From contig NZ_LUUB01000038.1 of the NCBI RefSeq assembly GCF_001641635.1, positions 51,418-115,417 of the forward strand: DNA of 64,000 nucleotides, read 5' to 3'. Made by a program: the position numbers and the translations under genes. Positions 18,935 to 28,532 of the stretch are shown here, in pieces. Each line of letters begins with the position of its first letter. Position 1 is the first letter of the stretch. The stretch comes from Bradyrhizobium centrolobii (GTDB lineage: Bacteria > Pseudomonadota > Alphaproteobacteria > Rhizobiales > Xanthobacteraceae). The notes under the pieces are model-generated. The model was not told where the DNA came from. It saw only the letters and a list, made by a program, of their open reading frames with translations, and searched no databases.

Positions 18935-19987
18935 TTAGATCAAACCGCGCAGCACTCCGATCAGCCGGCCACACTCTTCCTCCGTTCCGACCGTGATGCG
19001 CAAGAAGTCTTCGATGCGCGGTTTCCTGAAATGCCGGACCAGAACGCCGCGCTGGCGAAGCGCAGCCGCGAGATCGGCTCCGCCGTGGCTGCGATGGCGC
19101 GCGAAGACGAAGTTTGCGAGCGACGGCAGCACCTCGAAGCCGAGCTGCCCGAGATCGCGGGCCAGCGCTTCGCGGCTCGCGATGATGCGGGCGCGGGTCT
19201 GACGAAACCACCCGTCGTCCCCGATGGCCGCGATGGCCCCGGTGATGGCGAGGCAATCGACGGGATAGGAGTTGAAGCTGTCCTTTACCCGTTCCAACGC
19301 CTCGATCAGCGGCCGTTGGCCGATCGCAAAGCCAACCCGCAGGCCCGCGAGCGCGCGCGATTTCGAGAAGGTCTGGATGACGAGCAGATTGTCGTGGCGC
19401 GCAACGAGCGGCACGGCGCTCTCGGCGCCGAAATCGACATAGGCCTCGTCGACCACCACCAGCCGGTCCGGACGTTCGGCGAGCAGCTCCGCGATCGCGT
19501 CGCGCGGAAGCGCGATGCCGGTGGGTGCGTTCGGGTTGCAGAGAAGGATGGCGCTCGATGCTCGCTGGTAGCCGGCGAACTCGATCCTCATCGCGGCATC
19601 GAGCGGCACCTCCTCGTGAGCAACCCCATAGAGGCCGCAATAGACCGGGTAGAAGCTGTAAGTGACGTCGGGGAACAGAAGCGGCGCGTCGTGCTTCAGA
19701 AGCGCCTGGAAGGTGTGGGCCAAAACCTCGTCGGAGCCGTTGCCGACGAACACCTCTTCGGGCGCAACATCGCAGCGGGCCGCGATCGCCTCGCGCAGGC
19801 GCGTGGCGCGCGGGTCGGGATAGAGGCGCAGCCGCTCCGCCGCCGATGCGATCGCCGCCAGCACGCGCGGCGAGGGCGGATAGGGATTCTCGTTAGTATT
19901 GAGCTTGACGATGCCGTCCTGCTTCGGCTGCTCGCCCGGCACGTAGGGCGAAAGCGTGTGGACGACCGGACTCCAGAAGCGGCTCAT
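18935..19987 (-). CDS. HisC-like (histidinol-phosphate type) class I/II aminotransferase
   Basis: A 350-residue cytoplasmic PLP aminotransferase. Family features: [18 protein letters not shown] near the N-terminus, [16 protein letters not shown] (phosphate loop), [28 protein letters not shown], and the PLP Lys K209 in [19 protein letters not shown]. The ATG at 19987 is chosen for GGAG 7 nt upstream; 25 further residues upstream are non-homologous. It stands between the amino acid transporter and the broken FAD oxidase, outside any his operon, so a catabolic or phenylalanine/aromatic role is as likely as histidine synthesis. Confidence 0.85.
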   Translation of the reverse strand: MSRFWSPVVHTLSPYVPGEQPKQDGIVKLNTNENPYPPSPRVLAAIASAAERLRLYPDPRATRLREAIAARCDVAPEEVFVGNGSDEVLAHTFQALLKHDAPLLFPDVTYSFYPVYCGLYGVAHEEVPLDAAMRIEFAGYQRASSAILLCNPNAPTGIALPRDAIAELLAERPDRLVVVDEAYVDFGAESAVPLVARHDNLLVIQTFSKSRALAGLRVGFAIGQRPLIEALERVKDSFNSYPVDCLAITGAIAAIGDDGWFRQTRARIIASREALARDLGQLGFEVLPSLANFVFARHRSHGGADLAAALRQRGVLVRHFRKPRIEDFLRITVGTEEECGRLIGVLRGLI

Positions 19988-20215
19988 GATCTCCGATCCA
20001 AGTTGATCGGGGCACAGTAGGGCATGCTGAGCGTCGGCGGAAGTGCGCATCCCGTTCAGCATCTGAAGCAGATCTGCACAAGCGTCGCAATTCGGGCCGT
20101 TCCGGCAAGCGCGGCCTTCATGCTAGGGTCGGCACGCAAACGCCGGAATTGAAAAACAAGAACGAGGGCCCGCGCAGCTTTGAGCTGCGCAGAAGAGCCG
20201 CAAGGAGAGGACCAA

Positions 20216-21698
20216 ATGCCGGGTGCAGCCCTTCCCACCACTCCCTCCATTCCGACCGCGCCCGTGACGGCCGCCATTCTCGATGCTTTGCGGGGAATCG
20301 TGGGCGACAAAGGCCTGATCCTGGACGAGCAGGACAAGCAGCCCTTCGTGACCGACTGGCGCGGCACGCTGGCCGGGCAGGCCGCGGCGGTCGTGCGTCC
20401 CGCCAACACCGCGGAAGTCGCGGCTGTCGTCAAGCTCTGCCACGACAACGGCATTGCCATCGTGCCGCAGGGCGGCAACACCGGGCTGATGGGCGGCGCC
20501 ACGCCGTGGCCGACGCACCGCGGCATCCTGCTGTCGCTCGGCCGCATGAACCACGTGCTCAATGTCGATCCCGTCGGTTACGCCATGACCGTGGAAGCGG
20601 GCTGCATCCTCGAGACGCTTCAGGACGCGGCCGCGCGCCATGACCGCTTCTTTCCGCTCAGCCTGGGTGCCCAGGGCTCGTGCATGATCGGAGGCAATCT
20701 GTCGACCAATGCCGGCGGCGTGCAGGTGCTGCGCTATGGCAATGCGCGAAAATCTGGTGTTGGGCCTCGAAGTCGTGCTGGCCAACGGCGACGTCTGGGA
20801 CGGGCTGCGCGCACTCAAGAAGGACAATACCGGCTACGACCTCAAGCATCTGTTCATGGGCGCCGAAGGGACGCTCGGCATCATCACCAAGGCGGTGCTG
20901 AAGCTCTGGCCCGCGCCGAAGGACGTGTGCACGGCGTGGCTCGCGATCCGCGATCCCAACGCGGCCATCGAGATCCTGTCGGAGGCGTATGCCGCTTCCG
21001 ACGACGACAATGTCGGCTCCTGCGAACTCATGAGCCGTACCTGCACCGACATGGTGCTGCGCCACATCCCCGGAACCCAGGATCCTCTCAAGGCGGAGAC
21101 CGAATGGTATCTCCTTCTCGAATGGTCATCGGCCCGGCCGCGGCAGGACGGCGTCGCCGGCATGTCGGACAAGATGGAGCAGTTCTTGGCCGACCAGCTC
21201 GAGGCGGGCCGCGTGCTGGATGCGGTGATCGCGCAAACAGAAGCGCAATCGCGCAACATGTGGCGCATCCGCGAAAGCGTAGCCGAGGCCTCGCGCACTG
21301 AGGGGCCCGGCTTGAGCTACGACGTGTCGGTCGCGGTCTCCAGGATTCCGGAGTTCATCGACAAGGGTCTCAAGGCCGTGCTCGAGATCCTGCCGACGAT
21401 CCGACCCTATCCGCTCGGCCACATCGGAGACGGCAATTTGCACTTCTCCTTCATGGGTCCGAAGGGCATGGATCGCGAGACGCTCGCCCTGTATTCCGCG
21501 GCGATCACGCGGGTCGTCAACGACCTCATCACCTCCATGGCAGGATCGATCTCGGCGGAGCACGGCATCGGCATCGAGAAGCTCGATGAGCTCGCGCACT
21601 ATCGTTCGAAGACCGAGCTCGACGTCATGCGCATGATCAAGCGGGCGCTCGATCCCAAGAACATCATGAACCCGGGCAAGGTGCTGCGGCTCTCATGA
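20216..21698 (+). pseudogene. FAD-linked 2-hydroxy-acid oxidase (GlcD/D-lactate dehydrogenase-like), frameshifted
   Basis: Two overlapping frames together encode a ~494-residue flavoprotein of the GlcD/Dld/D2HGDH family. The first frame gives the PCMH FAD-binding domain (VPQGGNTGLMGGATPW, GGNLSTNAGGVQVLRYGNAR). The second continues ENLVLGLEVVLANGDVWDGL and runs through the C-terminal domain to SISAEHGIGIEKLDEL and LDPKNIMNPGKVL. The join is at the GCGCG run 20744-20748: adding one CG restores NARENLVLGLEV. So a 2-bp contraction of a GC repeat splits the gene. A strong AAGGAGAGG precedes the ATG at 20216. It may be a real null allele, a phase-variable tract or a sequencing error; the rest of both frames is undamaged, so the event is recent. 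Confidence 0.85.
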
Positions 21699-21939
21699 GT
21701 GAGGCGCGGAGGTGGCAACATGCTCCGCTAAGGTAGCACCCCTCTCTTTGCACTCGCGTTCAAAGAGCCGCAAAATCGCTTCTACAAGCACGGGGCGATA
21801 TTGCTTCTCGGATTTTTCGTCGTGGCCGCGATCTCTCTGAATCGAATTAGCGGTTGGGAGGGAATTTAGCGATCTTACTGACCGCAGTCCAAGTCCGCTT
21901 TGGGGGGCCATAGCGGACGTGGCCAGGCTACCGTAGCGC

Positions 21940-22254
21940 GGTACTGGGCCGGGCGGTCCGATCGCCGCTCGTTTGCGCTCGGACGACGATGCAGACGTCT
22001 CCCTTGCCGCGTGGCTTCGGATGCCGGCCTCTCGCGCTTCCATTTCTGCTGCGCCTTCAAGGAGAGCACCGGGCTCTCGCCGCATACCTGGCTGCGCCAG
22101 CACCGGCTGGAGCAGGCCATGACGATGCTGTGCGACACCGACGGCTCGGTCGCCGCGGCGCTTGGCTGCTCCTCCCGAACTGCTTTCGCGGCCGCATTCA
22201 GGAAGCTGACCGGTGAAACCCCGAGCCATTCTGGCGGAGGCGCAGCATTAGCAG
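21940..22254 (+). pseudogene. Decayed AraC-family regulator, C-terminal DNA-binding part
   Basis: Remnant of an AraC/XylS HTH domain: one frame reads RSDDDADVSLA, then after a one-base loss near 22008 the next frame reads VASDAGLSRFHFCCAFKEST, GLSPHTWLRQHRLEQAMTML and TAFAAAFRKLTGETPSH. Compared with intact members it also lacks three to four residues between SVA and AALG, and has no ligand-binding domain; a stop lies at 21934. The end is uncertain. It precedes an MBL hydrolase gene it may once have controlled. Confidence 0.65.
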
Positions 22255-22486
22255 CAATCGCTCTACAGTGACGGCAATCGTTCTGGGGCAGTCGCAGGTC
22301 AAGTTCGATAGATCATCACGGTCACACACCACCAATGAGCTCGTCACCGCTCTCTGAACACCTCACCGGCATTGATCGCGCGTCCCACGCGGGAAGCGCG
22401 GCCCGCCCATGATCGAGCGCCAAGATCGAACGCAGGAGTTTTCAAAGATGAATCGGATCATCCGCAACACTCAGCAGGAGACAAAC

Positions 22487-23404
22487 ATGAGCCTAGACGA
22501 CACCTCACACCCCGGTAGACCGGGGCCCGACGAGTTGGTTCCGTCGCGCTACGCGCTGAAGGTCGGCGAGATTGACGTGCTGGTGGTCAGCGATGGCGTG
22601 CTACCGCTCCCAACCGCAATGTTGGCGCACAACGCCGACCCGGCCGTCCGGGCGGCCTGGCTGCACGACATGTTCCTGCCGCCGGACGCTTTCGACTGGG
22701 CGCTGAACGTGGTCGTGGTACGTAGCGGCGGCAAGACCATCCTCATCGACGCTGGACTAGGGGCCGACCCGGACTTGCATTTGCCGCGGGCCGGGCAGTT
22801 GATCAAGCGACTGGAGGCCGCCGGCATCGATCTTGCGTCCGTGACCGACTTGGTGCTGACCCACATGCACATGGACCACATTGGCGGGCTGCTCGTCGAC
22901 GGGGTGAAGGAGCGGCTGCGTCCGGACCTGCGGATCCACGTGGCGGCCGCCGAGGTCAAGTTCTGGGAGTCGCCCGATTTCTCCCACACCTCCATGCCAC
23001 CGGGGTTCCCGGACGCGCTTCGGTCGGCCGCCAAGCGGTTCGTGAACGCGTACCACAACCATCTGCGGCAGTTCGATGAGGAGCACGAGGTTGCGCCGGG
23101 CGTGGTCGTCCGCCGCACCGGCGGCCACACCCCCGGGCACAGCGTGGTCCGCCTGGCGTCCGCCGGCGACGCGCTGACGTTCGCCGGCGACGCCGTGTTC
23201 GCGGTCGGGTTCGACCAGCCCGACTGGCATAACGGCTTCGAACACGACCCCGAGGAAGCAGCGCGCGTTCGGGTCCGACTTTTGCGGGAGCTGGCTGAGA
23301 CCGGCGAGATGCTGGTGGCCACGCACCTGCCGTTCCCGTCCGTCGGCCGGGTGGCGGTCGCCGGCGACACCTTTCGTTGGGTACCGGCCTTCTGGGACTA
23401 CTGA
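22487..23404 (+). CDS. MBL-fold metallo-hydrolase (lactonase-like)
   Basis: A 305-residue protein without signal peptide. Zinc motif HMHMDH at residues 126-131 (H126, H128, D130, H131), further ligands in GGHTPGHSVV and FAGDAVF, and a late His in ATHLPFPSVG: a complete binuclear site of the lactonase/AttM-like group, which includes acyl-homoserine lactonases but also many unassigned hydrolases. ATG 22487 has AGGAG seven bases upstream; two earlier in-frame ATGs (22448, 22409) lack one. Preceded by a degenerate AraC fragment. Its codon choice (frequent GTC/GTG/CGG with low GC skew) looks slightly unlike its neighbours, a weak hint of transfer. The substrate is unknown. Confidence 0.8.
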   Translation: MSLDDTSHPGRPGPDELVPSRYALKVGEIDVLVVSDGVLPLPTAMLAHNADPAVRAAWLHDMFLPPDAFDWALNVVVVRSGGKTILIDAGLGADPDLHLPRAGQLIKRLEAAGIDLASVTDLVLTHMHMDHIGGLLVDGVKERLRPDLRIHVAAAEVKFWESPDFSHTSMPPGFPDALRSAAKRFVNAYHNHLRQFDEEHEVAPGVVVRRTGGHTPGHSVVRLASAGDALTFAGDAVFAVGFDQPDWHNGFEHDPEEAARVRVRLLRELAETGEMLVATHLPFPSVGRVAVAGDTFRWVPAFWDY

Positions 23405-23631
23405 CCGCTTGTTGGGTTAGAGCCGAACCAGGGCGTGTACTCATAGCGTTGATGAGTTCACGCCCTGGTTTCCCGCGTTGCCGATTGCGCCCGGCTCGCC
23501 GCCGATGTCGGGCAGAGCACCCAACGCCGCTTTCGCGCAGCTCGAAAGTCAACCCTGTCCGCCAAAGATATTCCACTTTACCGAAATTCGGATTTCGCCG
23601 GGGAGAGCGCGGCATAAGCCGTAAAGCCACT

Positions 23632-23745
23632 GCGCAGGGAAGGCCGGGATGTCTTGGCTGCCCTGTATGCCGCTGTGCAGTTTCCTTTTGCGTGACTGTT
23701 GCATAGCGGACCGCGGGTGCCAGCCGCGCCCGGCCTTCCCTGCGC
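23632..23745. repeat. Dispersed palindromic intergenic element
   Basis: Perfect 17-bp inverted arms (23632-23648 GCGCAGGGAAGGCCGGG; 23729-23745) enclose ~80 bp. I recall this block, whose reverse strand reads AFPAQWLYGLCRALPG if translated, recurring between genes in Bradyrhizobium, where it is often miscalled as a protein. It fills the gap 23405-23977; nothing else is recognised there apart from the promoter side of the next gene. Confidence 0.65.
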
Positions 23746-23977
23746 CCTCGGCATCCATTGGGGGCGAGACGAAGCGCATAACTCGGGCAAAACGGGCCGC
23801 GAGAACGCGAAATCATGCCTTGCGCGACCGCGAGGCGGCTTTATTCCGGCCGCGGATGCTTTAAGGAAGTGCCTGGCAGATACGATCCCACGCCGCCGGC
23901 GGCGGTACGGATCGACAGAGATCAAAGCCGGGCCGCCCAGTTCGGGGAGCGCTCGCTCAGGAGAAGGACGCAAGATC

Positions 23978-24829
23978 ATGATCAATACGGTTGGCATCAT
24001 CGGGGCGGGCACCATGGGGAACGGCATTGCCCAGGTCTGCGCGGCAGCCGGGCTCGAGGTGGAGATGGTCGACATCTCCGATGCCGCGGTCGGCCGCGGC
24101 ATCGCCACCATCGGCGGCAGCCTCGACCGTCTGGTCAAGAAGGAGAAGCTGAGCGCGGCCGACCGCGAGGCGACGCTCAAGCGCATCACCGGTACGACCG
24201 ACCGGGCGAAGCTTGCCAATTGCGACCTCGTGATCGAGGCCGCGACCGAGAACGAAGAGCTCAAGGTCAAGATCCTCAGGGATCTCTGCGCGACGCTGTC
24301 GCCGCGCACCCTTGTCGCGACCAACACCTCCTCGATCTCGATCACCAAGCTCGCCGCCGCGACCGATCGCCCCGACCGCTTCATCGGCATGCATTTCTTC
24401 AACCCGGTTCCGGTGATGGCGCTGCTGGAACTGATCCGCGGCCTGCAGACCTCGGACGACACCCACGCCAAGGCCCTCGATTTCGCCAAGCGCGTCGGCA
24501 AGGTGGCGATCACCGCGAAGAACAGCCCGGGCTTCGCCGTCAACCGCATCCTGTGCCCGATGATCAACGAGGCGATCTTCGCGCTTCAGGAAGGCATTGC
24601 CACGGCCGAAGAGATCGACGCCGGCATGAAGCTCGGCTGCAACCATCCGATCGGGCCACTGGCGCTCGCCGATCTCGTCGGCCTCGACACCATGTTGTCG
24701 GTGATGGAGGTCTTTTATAAAGGCTTCAACGACACCAAATATCGTCCAGCGCCACTGCTGAAAGAGATGGTCGATGCCGGCCATCTCGGCCGCAAGACCG
24801 GGCAGGGCTTCTACACCTACAGCGCCTGA
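23978..24829 (+). CDS. 3-hydroxybutyryl-CoA dehydrogenase
   Basis: A 283-residue cytoplasmic NAD(P)-dependent dehydrogenase of the HBD/PaaH family, interconverting 3-hydroxybutyryl-CoA and acetoacetyl-CoA. Rossmann motif [20 protein letters not shown] at residues 6-25, catalytic His/Glu region [28 protein letters not shown] (His in MHFFNP), [17 protein letters not shown], and the substrate end [14 protein letters not shown]. Size is that of single-domain bacterial HBDs. The ATG has AGGAGAAGG upstream. It stands alone; in rhizobia it serves poly-3-hydroxybutyrate and fatty-acid metabolism. Confidence 0.92.
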   Translation: MINTVGIIGAGTMGNGIAQVCAAAGLEVEMVDISDAAVGRGIATIGGSLDRLVKKEKLSAADREATLKRITGTTDRAKLANCDLVIEAATENEELKVKILRDLCATLSPRTLVATNTSSISITKLAAATDRPDRFIGMHFFNPVPVMALLELIRGLQTSDDTHAKALDFAKRVGKVAITAKNSPGFAVNRILCPMINEAIFALQEGIATAEEIDAGMKLGCNHPIGPLALADLVGLDTMLSVMEVFYKGFNDTKYRPAPLLKEMVDAGHLGRKTGQGFYTYSA

Positions 24830-24969
24830 TTTTGGCGCAGGCGGCGGGCGTTCAGCGTTCCGCCGCCTCTCTCCCGCAATTTGCGCTGCGACAAAGACGG
24901 AGCGGCGCGATCAGCCCAGACAATGTCGCGAGGGCGGTTGCGGAATCAACGGAACGGATATCAAAGGAA

Positions 24970-25434
24970 ATGTCGGATCGACTGAAGGCCGAGCGCGAAG
25001 CTGCGGCCGAGCGGCGGAACCTTCTGGTTCAGGATGCCATCGAGCGCACCGGGATCACCGAAGAGATGATCGGGGAACTTGTCACGCGCTTCTACGGGCG
25101 CGTGCGCGAGGATGCGTTGCTGGGCCCGGTGTTCGCGATCGTCAAGGATTGGGACGAGCACCTCGCCAAGCTCAAGAACTTCTGGTCCTCGGTGGTGCTG
25201 ATGACCGGCCGCTATCATGGTTCGCCGATGCGAGCGCATCTGCCCCTGAGCTTGATCGGCGATCATTTCGACCGCTGGCTCGACCTGTTCGAGCAGACGG
25301 CACGCGAGGTCTGTCCGCCCGCGGCAGCCTCGTTCTTCATCGAGAAGGCGCGACGCATCGCCGACAGTTTTGAGATGGCGTCGGCCACGGTGGCCGGACG
25401 CATCGCCGCGCCGCGTCACGTGCTGAGAACTTGA
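24970..25434 (+). CDS. Group 3 truncated haemoglobin
   Basis: A 154-residue cytoplasmic globin with the group III pattern: TGITEEMIGELVTRFYGRVREDALLGPVF, then WDEHLAKLKNFWSSVVLMTGRYHGSPMRAH, and HFDRWLDLFEQT with the proximal His expected in the block LSLIGDHF. Length is typical of group 3 plus ~15 residues at each end. ATG 24970 follows AAAGGAA; an open frame extends 46 codons upstream without homology. These proteins bind O2/NO; roles in NO or microaerobic physiology are family knowledge. It lies 140 bp after the HBD gene, with a 9-bp stem-loop in between (24839-24868), so a separate transcript is likely. Confidence 0.88.
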   Translation: MSDRLKAEREAAAERRNLLVQDAIERTGITEEMIGELVTRFYGRVREDALLGPVFAIVKDWDEHLAKLKNFWSSVVLMTGRYHGSPMRAHLPLSLIGDHFDRWLDLFEQTAREVCPPAAASFFIEKARRIADSFEMASATVAGRIAAPRHVLRT

Positions 25435-25699
25435 ACTCGACAGGTTGCCTGCGAAACGTGCAGTTGTGTCATTGCCGTTCTGCACTGCGTCGAATGATGG
25501 CGCGTTGCACCAATTCCAATGTAATCGGCCTGACCTGCAAAAACATCATGACCAGTCGCGCGTCATGACGTTGCAATCGAGAAAATGCGCGTGAACGCGT
25601 TTATTCGCATTCAATCAGCGCGAGTAAAACCGCATTGATGCACTGCGGCGCAAATTCTTCGCCTTCTTTTTGGCCGAGTTCCAGCGCCTGCTAGCATGC

Positions 25700-26359
25700 A
25701 TGTCGAGTGCATCGTTCAACATCATCTCCACATCATCGTCCTCCAACACCGCGACCGAACCTGACGTCGACGCGGGCACGGAGCAAACACGGCGAACGCT
25801 CCTCATCGGTGCGCTCGCCACCACGGCCTGCCTCGGCTGTTCGGCGGCGTCTCATGCGGGCGAGGATGCACCCGGCGCCGACGAGCGGCCGCAGAAGGGC
25901 GACCTCCTCGTCTTCTCCGAAGGCGATCAGGAAGGAAAGGTCATCACCTCCGCCGACCTGCCGCGCGGCGGGCCGCCGGTGCATGCCTGGCCGAAAGATC
26001 CCAAGACGTCAGTGGTGCGCAGCGGCTCGCGGCTCAACGAGATCCTGATCATCCGGCTCGACCCCGCCGAGCTCGACGATCAGACCAAGGCGCGCGCCGT
26101 GGACGGCATCATCGCCTATTCGGCGATCTGCTCGCATGCCGGCTGTCCCGTCACCGCCTGGGTCAAGAGCGATGTCGGCGACAAGGAGGTGTTCAAATGC
26201 ATGTGCCACAACTCCGAATACGATCCTCGCGCAGGCGCACAGGTCGTGTTCGGGCCGGCACCGCGGCGCCTCGCTGCGCTGCCGCTCGCGCTCGCTGATG
26301 GCTCGCTCAGCGTCGCAGGCAATTTCATCGGAAAGGTAGGTGGCCAGCAGCCTGGATGA
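25700..26359 (+). CDS. Rieske [2Fe-2S] protein, Tat-exported, paired with a PQQ dehydrogenase
   Basis: A 219-residue protein with a long polar N-terminus, then a twin-arginine signal-like segment (TRRTLLIGALATTACLGCSAA, ~residues 38-58) and a Rieske domain. Cluster ligands: C144-x-H146 and C167-x2-H170, with C149 and C169 in the positions of the stabilising disulfide (CSHAGCP … CMCHNS). It ends 118 bp before a PQQ alcohol dehydrogenase on the same strand, so it probably takes electrons from that enzyme in place of the usual cytochrome c, or passes them to the respiratory chain; that pairing is inferred from gene order. ATG 25700 is used; no good RBS is visible. Confidence 0.8.
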   Translation: MSSASFNIISTSSSSNTATEPDVDAGTEQTRRTLLIGALATTACLGCSAASHAGEDAPGADERPQKGDLLVFSEGDQEGKVITSADLPRGGPPVHAWPKDPKTSVVRSGSRLNEILIIRLDPAELDDQTKARAVDGIIAYSAICSHAGCPVTAWVKSDVGDKEVFKCMCHNSEYDPRAGAQVVFGPAPRRLAALPLALADGSLSVAGNFIGKVGGQQPG

Positions 26360-26477
26360 TGGACGGCGCGGGTCGCGCCCGCGTCACAAGAGGCCGCATC
26401 CGCCGATGGGCGGGTGACGAGAAGAACGACAAGAATTCACGACAAGAATTCAACGGATGAATCAAAGGGGAACGTCC

Positions 26478-28205
26478 ATGACCAGGAAGCAATGGTTACT
26501 GTCCGGCTTCGTCGCCTTCACCTGCCTTGTCTCGACCGTTGCCGGCGCTGGCCCGATCGAGAACTACAGTCCGGTCACCGCGCAGCGCCTGGAGAATCCG
26601 GAAGCCGCCAACTGGATGCTCTATCGGCGGACCTATGACGGGCAGGGCTATAGCCCGCTCGACCAGATCACCACAGCCAACGTCAAGAATCTCACGCCGG
26701 TCTGGACGTTTGCCACAGGCGTGGTCGAAGGCCACGAGGCGCCGCCGATCGTCAACAATGGCGTGATGTTCGTGGCAACGCCGATGGGGCAGGTGATCGC
26801 GCTGAACGCCAAGACCGGCGACGAATACTGGCGCTACAAGCGGCAGCTCCCCGACGATCTCTTCCAGCTGCATCCGACCAGCCGCGGCGTCGGCCTCTGG
26901 GAGGACAAGCTCTATCTCGCCACCACCGACGACCACGTCGTCGCGCTCGACGCCAAGACCGGCAAGGTGGTCTGGGACACCAAGGTGCAGGATTACAAGA
27001 AAGGCCAGTACATGACCCTGATGCCGCTGATCGTCGACGGCAAGGTCATCGTCGGCGGCTCCGGCGGCGAGTTCGGTGTGCGCGGCTACGTTGCCGCCTA
27101 TGACGCCAAGGACGGCAAGGAGTTGTGGCGGACCTTCACCATCCCCGGCGAAGGCGAGCCTGGTCATGACAGCTGGCAGGGCGACGACTGGAAGAACGGC
27201 GGCGGCTCGGCCTGGATGACCGGCAACTACGACAAGGACACCAAGACCATCTACTGGGGCGTCGGCAACGCCGCGCCGTGGCCCGGCGAGATGCATCCCG
27301 GCGACAATCTCTATACCTCGTCGGTGCTCGCGCTCGATCCCAACACCGGGAAGATCAAGACCTATCACCAGTATCACCAGAACGATTCCTGGGACTGGGA
27401 TGAGGTCGATGCGCCGATGCTGGTCGACCTGCAACGCGACGGCCGCAGCATCAAGAGCCTGATCCACCCGGGTCGCGATGCGATCTTCTGGGTGCTCGAG
27501 CGCGCGCCGACCAAGATCAACTACGTCGCCGGCTGGCCGTTCGTCTCCACCGACGTCTGGAAGGGCATCGAACCGGAGAGCGGAAAGCCGATCGTCGATC
27601 CCGCGCATAAGCCCGTCATCGGCAAGCGCGTCGAGTTCTGTCCGTCGCTCTGGGGCGGCAAGGACTGGCCGTCGGCGGCCTACAGCCAGAAGACCGGTCT
27701 CGTCTACGTACCCGCCAACGAGAATTTCTGCGGCGGCTTCACCGGCGAGAAGATCCCGCTGAAGCCGGGCGAGCTCTGGCTCGGCACCAAGCCGGAAGAC
27801 ATCGGCCTGAAGGCGAAGCCCGGCGCCGATCATTTCGGCGAGCTCCAGGCCTGGGATCCCGCGACCGGAAAGAAGGTGTGGCAGTACAATTTCCCGAAGT
27901 CGCAGCTGTTCGGTTCGGTGACGGCCACCGCCGGAGACCTCGTCTTCGCCGGCGGCACCAACGACCGCAACTTCCGCGCCTTCAACGCCAAGACCGGCGA
28001 GCTGCTCTGGGAGCAGAAGACCAACTCCGGCATCATGGGCATGCCGGTGTCCTATGAGGTCGACGGGACGCAGTACATCGCGATCCAGTCCGGCTGGGGC
28101 GTCGATGCGCAACGCATCCAGGATGCGCTCGCGACCAACAACATCGGCATCGAATCCAATGTGCCGCAGGGCGGCGTCATCTGGGTCTTTGCGCTGAAGA
28201 AATAG
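26478..28205 (+). CDS. PQQ-dependent alcohol dehydrogenase, lanthanide-type metal site, no vicinal disulfide
   Basis: A 575-residue periplasmic eight-bladed quinoprotein with a signal peptide (…STVAGA|GPI). Metal/PQQ residues: Glu in GGSGGEFGVRG, Asn in GVGNAAPWPGE, catalytic D306 and the extra D308 in SWDWDEVDAPML. Asp at +2 is the mark of lanthanide-dependent enzymes; calcium enzymes carry Ala/Ser/Thr. Unusually, the vicinal Cys-Cys that contacts PQQ in most methanol/ethanol dehydrogenases is absent: the region reads RQLPDDLFQLHPTSRGVGL. RBS AAAGGGG before ATG 26478. Downstream of the Rieske gene, followed by a terminator hairpin. The substrate is not deducible (alcohols or aldehydes). Confidence 0.88.
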   Translation: MTRKQWLLSGFVAFTCLVSTVAGAGPIENYSPVTAQRLENPEAANWMLYRRTYDGQGYSPLDQITTANVKNLTPVWTFATGVVEGHEAPPIVNNGVMFVATPMGQVIALNAKTGDEYWRYKRQLPDDLFQLHPTSRGVGLWEDKLYLATTDDHVVALDAKTGKVVWDTKVQDYKKGQYMTLMPLIVDGKVIVGGSGGEFGVRGYVAAYDAKDGKELWRTFTIPGEGEPGHDSWQGDDWKNGGGSAWMTGNYDKDTKTIYWGVGNAAPWPGEMHPGDNLYTSSVLALDPNTGKIKTYHQYHQNDSWDWDEVDAPMLVDLQRDGRSIKSLIHPGRDAIFWVLERAPTKINYVAGWPFVSTDVWKGIEPESGKPIVDPAHKPVIGKRVEFCPSLWGGKDWPSAAYSQKTGLVYVPANENFCGGFTGEKIPLKPGELWLGTKPEDIGLKAKPGADHFGELQAWDPATGKKVWQYNFPKSQLFGSVTATAGDLVFAGGTNDRNFRAFNAKTGELLWEQKTNSGIMGMPVSYEVDGTQYIAIQSGWGVDAQRIQDALATNNIGIESNVPQGGVIWVFALKK

Positions 28206-28250
28206 CTCCGCGGCGGATCGAAAGAAGCGGAGCGTGCAGGGGGCGAGCGA

Positions 28251-28281
28251 ATGCGGCGGACGGCAACGTCCGCCGCATTTT
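28251..28281 (+). terminator. Rho-independent terminator after the PQQ dehydrogenase
   Basis: A perfect 11-bp stem (ATGCGGCGGAC / GTCCGCCGCAT) with a 6-nt loop followed by TTTTG, 45 bp after the dehydrogenase stop. Confidence 0.7.
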
Positions 28282-28300
28282 GCCATGCGACGAGGATTAC

Positions 28301-28454
28301 CTTCTCCCCTTGTGGGAGAAGGTGGCGCGAAGCGCCGGATGAGGGGTCTCTATCCGCGGGTAACAATGCGAGAGGATTGGTCGCGGAGGCAGACCCCTCA
28401 CCCCAGCGAGTGCGTGTCTTTCAGCGTCGCTGCTCTCTCCCACATGGGGAGAGG
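28301..28454. repeat. Nested palindromic intergenic repeat (CTCCCC…GGGGAG family)
   Basis: Contains an outer pair TGAGGGGTCT (28340-28349) / AGACCCCTCA (28391-28400), a left hairpin CCTTCTCCCC…GGGAGAAGG and a right hairpin CTCTCCC…GGGGAGAG. The phrase GGCGCGAAGCGCCGGATGAG recurs in the element near 55.2 kb (as GGCGCCGGATGAG), so they form one dispersed family. It fills most of the non-coding gap 28206-28532. Confidence 0.65.
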
Positions 28455-28532
28455 GCTCAATCGGATAGCTTCGGCGAGGACGGCGAGCCCGCCTTAAGGA
28501 CATGGAAAGCGTCTGCACAAAGCGCGAGTTCA

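Noticed and set aside
18935..19987. Histidine biosynthesis gene hisC by default
   Set aside because: No his genes adjacent and the context is catabolic; family assigned but not the pathway.
23549..23816. Minus-strand frames reading AFPAQWLYGLCRALPG
   Set aside because: Translation of a dispersed palindromic element; I recall this as a recurrent false gene in Bradyrhizobium annotation.
26496..28286. A 596-codon minus-strand frame opposite the PQQ dehydrogenase
   Set aside because: Antisense shadow of a clear quinoprotein; no recognisable motif or signal peptide.
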